This document shows positions 7,265 to 9,581 of a stretch of 9,581 nucleotides of DNA, one piece after another. The DNA is from Thermotoga sp. 4484_232 (lineage in GTDB: Bacteria > Thermotogota > Thermotogae > Thermotogales > Thermotogaceae). Each line of letters begins with the position of its first letter. The first letter of the stretch is position 1. The position numbers and the translations under genes are program-made. The notes below the pieces were generated by a model that searched no databases, was not told the origin of the DNA, and worked only from the letters and a program-made list of their open reading frames with translations. The stretch spans positions 1-9,581 of the forward strand of contig MZGO01000010.1 of assembly GCA_002084985.1 (NCBI GenBank). The letters run 5' to 3'.

Positions 7265-7787
7265 ACTCCACCGCCCTCATGTTCATATCTATATAACTCT
7301 TTCTGACAAGATCTTTCAAAGCTTTTTTCACGGAATCCATGGAAACTATTCCACACGTTTTTATCATCACACCGAGTCCGATCATGTTGGCGACAACTGG
7401 TGTTCCAAATTTTTTAATCGAAAGTTCCGTTATGGGAAGTGTCATGATTTTCTTCGTTATCCTCCTCACAACATTCGGTATCTCCTTCACAGAAGTGCTA
7501 TCTATGAATATGACGCCGTTACTCTTCAACAATTTGTGATACTCCAGGAAAGGTAAAGAATGCATGAAATACATTATATCGAATTGCTCGGCTTTTGGAT
7601 AGTCTATAGGATCATCCCCTATGAGTACATCACAGTGACTCATGCCACCTCTTACCTGCTCACTATAAGATTGAGTTTGGACAACCTCTTTTCCATCATA
7701 AACGGCTGCTTTTGCCAGCGTTAGACCCATTAGAATGCTCCCTTGACCTCCAATTCCAGAAATCCTGATAGCTATGGGATTCTTCAT
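7182..7787 (-). CDS. korC: 2-oxoacid:ferredoxin oxidoreductase, gamma subunit
   Basis: This is the gamma subunit of a ferredoxin-dependent 2-oxoacid oxidoreductase, probably of the 2-oxoglutarate type, which with the alpha and beta subunits oxidatively decarboxylates a 2-oxoacid to an acyl-CoA and reduces ferredoxin. The 201 residues show the GIGGQG loop (11-16), AAVYDGKEVVQTQSYSEQVRGG (27-48, the family's CoA-site segment), DPIDYPKAE, and FGTPVVANMIGLGVM in the C-terminal half. The ATG overlaps the korB stop as ATGA, with GGAGGT a few bases upstream, fitting coupled synthesis of the two subunits. The final 27 codons overlap the dgkA frame by 83 bp. The 2-oxoglutarate assignment rests on the small separate subunits and on KorB; related keto-acid substrates cannot be excluded. 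Confidence 0.93.
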   Translation of the reverse strand: MKNPIAIRISGIGGQGSILMGLTLAKAAVYDGKEVVQTQSYSEQVRGGMSHCDVLIGDDPIDYPKAEQFDIMYFMHSLPFLEYHKLLKSNGVIFIDSTSVKEIPNVVRRITKKIMTLPITELSIKKFGTPVVANMIGLGVMIKTCGIVSMDSVKKALKDLVRKSYIDMNMRAVEYGYTLVQKEYRIKQNFYSSKRLTTNFE

Positions 7788-8614
7788 TCGACTACCTCCT
7801 CCACCTTCACTTTTTCAAGGAGTTTCCTGTAGAGTTCAAGGTAATCAGGTTTTCTCTCTTTTTTGAAGACACCTATTACGATCTTCCCTTTTAAATCCGC
7901 TTCGCTCATCTTCGATGCCTTATCAACAGGGATAGAATTGTTTTTGAAATATTCGAGCATTTCGAATGGTTCCGACATACCGTTGTACCTCCCAAAGTAG
8001 GTATGACAATTTGTTATAACATCTATCACCGCCATTCCCTTATGTTCTATTCCTTCTTTTATATACCTTACAAGGAGAGGATAGTGAAAAACCGTTGCTC
8101 GAGCGACGTAAGTTGCACCTGCTGAGAGAGCAAGATTCACGACATCAAAGGGTTTTTCTATGTTCCCATAAGGCGATGTCGAAGCGATTTTCTCAAGAGG
8201 TGTCGTCGGGGAATACTGCCCCCCGGTCATGCCATATATCATGTTGTTGTACACTATAACTGTTATATCGAGATTTCTACGGCACGCGTGTATGAAGTGG
8301 TTTCCCCCTATCGATACGAGATCTCCATCTCCACCCATGACTATAACGTTGAATTCAGGTCTTGCCAACTTCACACCAGTGGCGAAAGCGATGGCTCTCC
8401 CATGCAAGGTGTGAAGGGTGTTGAAATCAAGGTATCCTGTGGCTCTGGAGGAACAACCTATACCGGAAACAACGGCTACTCTTTCTCTCCTCAAACCGAG
8501 TTGTTCAACTGCTTCTAAAAAGGCTTTAAGGATGATGCCATTCCCGCATCCTGGACACCACACTGTTGGCCATCTGTCTACCCTTAAATATGAGAGCAAT
8601 CTATTCACTTTCAC
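7784..8614 (-). CDS. korB: 2-oxoacid:ferredoxin oxidoreductase, beta subunit (TPP-binding)
   Basis: KorB is the catalytic thiamine-diphosphate and [4Fe-4S] subunit of a 2-oxoacid:ferredoxin oxidoreductase. In the 276 residues the likely cluster ligands are Cys20 and Cys23 (WCPGCGNG), Cys54 (GIGCSS) and Cys203 (TNCHTY). The TPP/Mg site is MGGDGDLVSIGGNH (93-106) with NNMIYGMTGGQYSPTT (123-138), and HTLHGRAIAFATGVKLA (68-84) is also conserved. No ferredoxin domain is fused, unlike the large single-chain pyruvate enzymes. GTG 8614 is the start, directed by GGAGGTGAA at 8619-8627, and lies 14 bp inside the end of the deaminase gene. The CPGCG / SPTT pattern resembles 2-oxoglutarate enzymes; the exact substrate is inferred. 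The alpha subunit gene is not adjacent. Confidence 0.95.
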   Translation of the reverse strand: MKVNRLLSYLRVDRWPTVWCPGCGNGIILKAFLEAVEQLGLRRERVAVVSGIGCSSRATGYLDFNTLHTLHGRAIAFATGVKLARPEFNVIVMGGDGDLVSIGGNHFIHACRRNLDITVIVYNNMIYGMTGGQYSPTTPLEKIASTSPYGNIEKPFDVVNLALSAGATYVARATVFHYPLLVRYIKEGIEHKGMAVIDVITNCHTYFGRYNGMSEPFEMLEYFKNNSIPVDKASKMSEADLKGKIVIGVFKKERKPDYLELYRKLLEKVKVEEVVE

Positions 8615-9128
8615 TCAATTCACCTCCATCAAAACTTATCCTTTCAACGACGACACCTGTCATGGTGAACAAAAATTCAGTGAGTGGATCTGGATAATCG
8701 TAGTGATAAACCACTCTCTTTATACCAGCATTTATTATCAACCTTGCACAGATGGAACAAGGTTTGTGTGTTACATACATAGTCGCCCCGTCTGTAGATA
8801 TACCGAATCTAGCTGCCTGCATCAATGCGTTCTGTTCCGCATGAAGAGCATAACATATCTCTTGATGCTCTCCAGATTCTATTCCCAAATCATCTCTTAT
8901 GCATCCAATCTCATCACAGTGAGGAAAGTGCGAGGGTGGTTGATTGTATCCAGTGGCCAGGATTCTATTGTTCTTAACAATTAAAGCCCCCACTTTTCTA
9001 TGAATACAAGTTGATCTCTCCTTTAAAAGCATGGCAACTTTCATGAAGTAATGGTCCCAAGATTCCCTTAAATCCGTTTTTCTAACTATTTTCACATTCT
9101 TTAAATATTCCTCCAATTTGGCTTTCAA
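8601..9128 (-). CDS. dCMP deaminase (cytidine/deoxycytidylate deaminase family)
   Basis: This is a zinc-dependent deaminase of the ComEB/T4 Cd type, which converts dCMP to dUMP for thymidylate synthesis. The catalytic zinc motifs are intact: HAEQNA (His96, Glu98 as proton shuttle) and PCSICA (Cys124, Cys127). The subtype features GYNQPPSHFPHCDEIGCIRDD and GIKRVVYHYDYPDP also fit dCMP deaminase. I chose TTG 9128 because GGAGGTG at 9135-9141 lies six bases upstream. This gives 175 aa with a short basic N-terminus before the family's usual RESWDHYFM start. Longer versions from GTG 9200, ATG 9197 or ATG 9158 are open but lack a ribosome binding site. It is the first gene of the minus-strand cluster; its stop overlaps the korB start by 14 bp and its last codons hold the korB binding site. 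Confidence 0.92.
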   Translation of the reverse strand: MKAKLEEYLKNVKIVRKTDLRESWDHYFMKVAMLLKERSTCIHRKVGALIVKNNRILATGYNQPPSHFPHCDEIGCIRDDLGIESGEHQEICYALHAEQNALMQAARFGISTDGATMYVTHKPCSICARLIINAGIKRVVYHYDYPDPLTEFLFTMTGVVVERISFDGGELSESE

Positions 9129-9134
9129 ACCGCG

Positions 9135-9141
9135 CACCTCC
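9135..9141 (-). promoter_or_regulatory. Ribosome binding site deciding the TTG start of the deaminase
   Basis: The minus strand reads GGAGGTG, then six bases, then TTG. It is a near-perfect Shine-Dalgarno site and the only good one near any candidate start of the deaminase gene. Confidence 0.75.
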
Positions 9142-9227
9142 AAGGGGTATTTTACCATTCTCTCATCACTTTTGTATTGAGAATCTTCTAAAATCATCAC
9201 GGAGAAAATGAGGATCTGTTTCTTCAG

Positions 9228-9257
9228 TTGCTCCTCGAGGAGGTGATAATATATAAT
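9228..9257 (+). promoter_or_regulatory. Probable sigma-A promoter for ogt
   Basis: TTGCTC at 9228-9233 (four of six bases match TTGACA) is followed after 18 bases by a perfect TATAAT at 9252-9257. Transcription would begin around 9263-9266, giving a short leader of about 15 bases that carries the GGGGTGAT ribosome binding site. The consensus -10 and position make this credible; the -35 is moderate. Confidence 0.6.
9231..9242. repeat. 12-bp perfect palindrome in the ogt promoter spacer
   Basis: CTCCTCGAGGAG is its own reverse complement and lies between the -35 and -10 elements of the ogt promoter, overlapping the -35. It is positioned like an operator. Its right half also begins AGGAGGTGAT (9238-9247), a ten-base match to the Shine-Dalgarno consensus with no start codon at suitable distance. 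Confidence 0.45.
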
Positions 9258-9268
9258 TTCTGTTGAAT

Positions 9269-9276
9269 GGGGTGAT
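9269..9276 (+). promoter_or_regulatory. Ribosome binding site for ogt
   Basis: GGGGTGAT matches the GGTGAT end of the Shine-Dalgarno consensus and lies three bases before TTG 9280, the right spacing for that end of the consensus. It decides the start of ogt. Confidence 0.65.
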
Positions 9277-9279
9277 TGT

Positions 9280-9581
9280 TTGAAAGCGACGGTTGTGGCG
9301 ACAGAATTGGGTCCTGTGAGTGTCCTTGTGGAGAGAGGAAAAGCTGTGAGAATACTTCTGGGAGTCTATATACAGCCTGCGGAATTTATCGATCCTTTTA
9401 AAAAGCAGCTTGATGAATATTTCAATGGTTCCAGGAAAATTTTGGATTTTCCTGTTCGAATCGAAGGTTCCAGGTTTCAAAAGAGGGTCTGGGAAATCGT
9501 CAGGAGAATACCTTATGGTGCCGTTATAACTTATGGGGAGATCGCAAAAGTACTGAATACATCACCAAGAGCTGTTGGAAT
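9280..9581 (+). CDS. ogt: Methylated-DNA--protein-cysteine S-methyltransferase, N-terminal part
   Basis: The first 100 codons of an O6-alkylguanine-DNA alkyltransferase run off the right edge. The enzyme repairs O6-methylguanine by moving the methyl group irreversibly to its own cysteine. The visible part holds the N-terminal domain with TELGPVSVLVERGKAVRILLG and a short FKKQLDEYFNGSRK segment, then the start of the DNA-binding domain: FQKRVWEIVRRIPYGAVITYGEIA, KVLNTSPRAVG. These match the family's FQ..VW, IPYG, TYG.IA and RAVG motifs closely. The PCHRV active site should begin a few residues beyond the window, so activity cannot be judged. The start is TTG 9280, supported by GGGGTGAT; no ATG is in frame. 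It is transcribed divergently from the deaminase gene. Confidence 0.93.
   Translation, partial: MKATVVATELGPVSVLVERGKAVRILLGVYIQPAEFIDPFKKQLDEYFNGSRKILDFPVRIEGSRFQKRVWEIVRRIPYGAVITYGEIAKVLNTSPRAVG

Larger units (their letters stand above)
9129..9279. other. Divergent intergenic control region between deaminase cluster and ogt
   Basis: These 151 bp separate two divergently transcribed genes and are the longest non-coding stretch in the window. The region holds the ogt promoter, a 12-bp palindrome and ribosome binding sites for both genes. On the minus strand an AT-rich TATATT (9248-9253) and a TAAAAT (9149-9154) could be -10 elements, but neither has a recognisable -35 at proper spacing, so the start of the seven-gene transcript is unresolved. 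The deaminase frame stays open across much of the region without a supported start. Confidence 0.7.

Noticed and set aside
9248..9253. TATATT as the -10 of a promoter for the minus-strand cluster
   Set aside because: No -35-like hexamer occurs at 16-19 bases on that strand, so it was not listed as a promoter.
9166..9480. Antisense open frame over ogt and the intergenic region
   Set aside because: Its translation is low-quality and basic with no domain, and the opposite strand encodes a clear alkyltransferase.

Overview
The window looks like chromosome of a hyperthermophilic Thermotogales bacterium (Thermotoga or a close relative). This is inferred from the combination of AGGAGGTGA-type ribosome binding sites, Arg coded mostly by AGA/AGG, Lys/Glu-rich proteins, moderate G+C, very tight gene packing, a CheB, and a ferredoxin-linked 2-oxoacid oxidoreductase. 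The genus is not proven by the sequence. Almost every base is coding. I see no tRNA, rRNA, CRISPR array, insertion sequence or prophage gene.

Plus strand, 1-4457: a compact cluster reads gatA (3' part only), gatB, an unrecognised secreted or envelope protein of about 241 aa, hemW (radical SAM) and an unrecognised protein of about 190 aa. Each start lies at or inside the end of the gene before it. GatA and GatB are two of the three subunits of the tRNA-dependent amidotransferase that converts Glu-tRNA(Gln) or Asp-tRNA(Asn) to the amide form.

Minus strand, 9128 down to 4434: a seven-gene cluster reads dCMP deaminase, korB, korC, dgkA-type lipid kinase, cheB, a LysM/M23 cell-wall peptidase and a DUF523 (TudS-like) protein. 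It mixes nucleotide metabolism, 2-oxoacid oxidation, lipid recycling, chemotaxis, wall remodelling and probable sulfur chemistry. Five of the six junctions overlap and the sixth gap is 14 bp, so they are probably co-transcribed and in part translationally coupled. The two clusters converge and overlap by 24 bp at 4434-4457, with no convincing terminator between them.

Right end, 9129-9581: a short divergent control region holds a good sigma-A-type promoter and a 12-bp palindrome, followed by the 5' part of an O6-alkylguanine-DNA alkyltransferase gene (ogt) that leaves the window before its active site.

No clearly new multi-gene system is visible. The best leads are the two unrecognised proteins flanking hemW, the DUF523 protein, the long dgkA/korC overlap, the KorB/KorC pair without an adjacent alpha subunit, and the palindrome in the ogt promoter.
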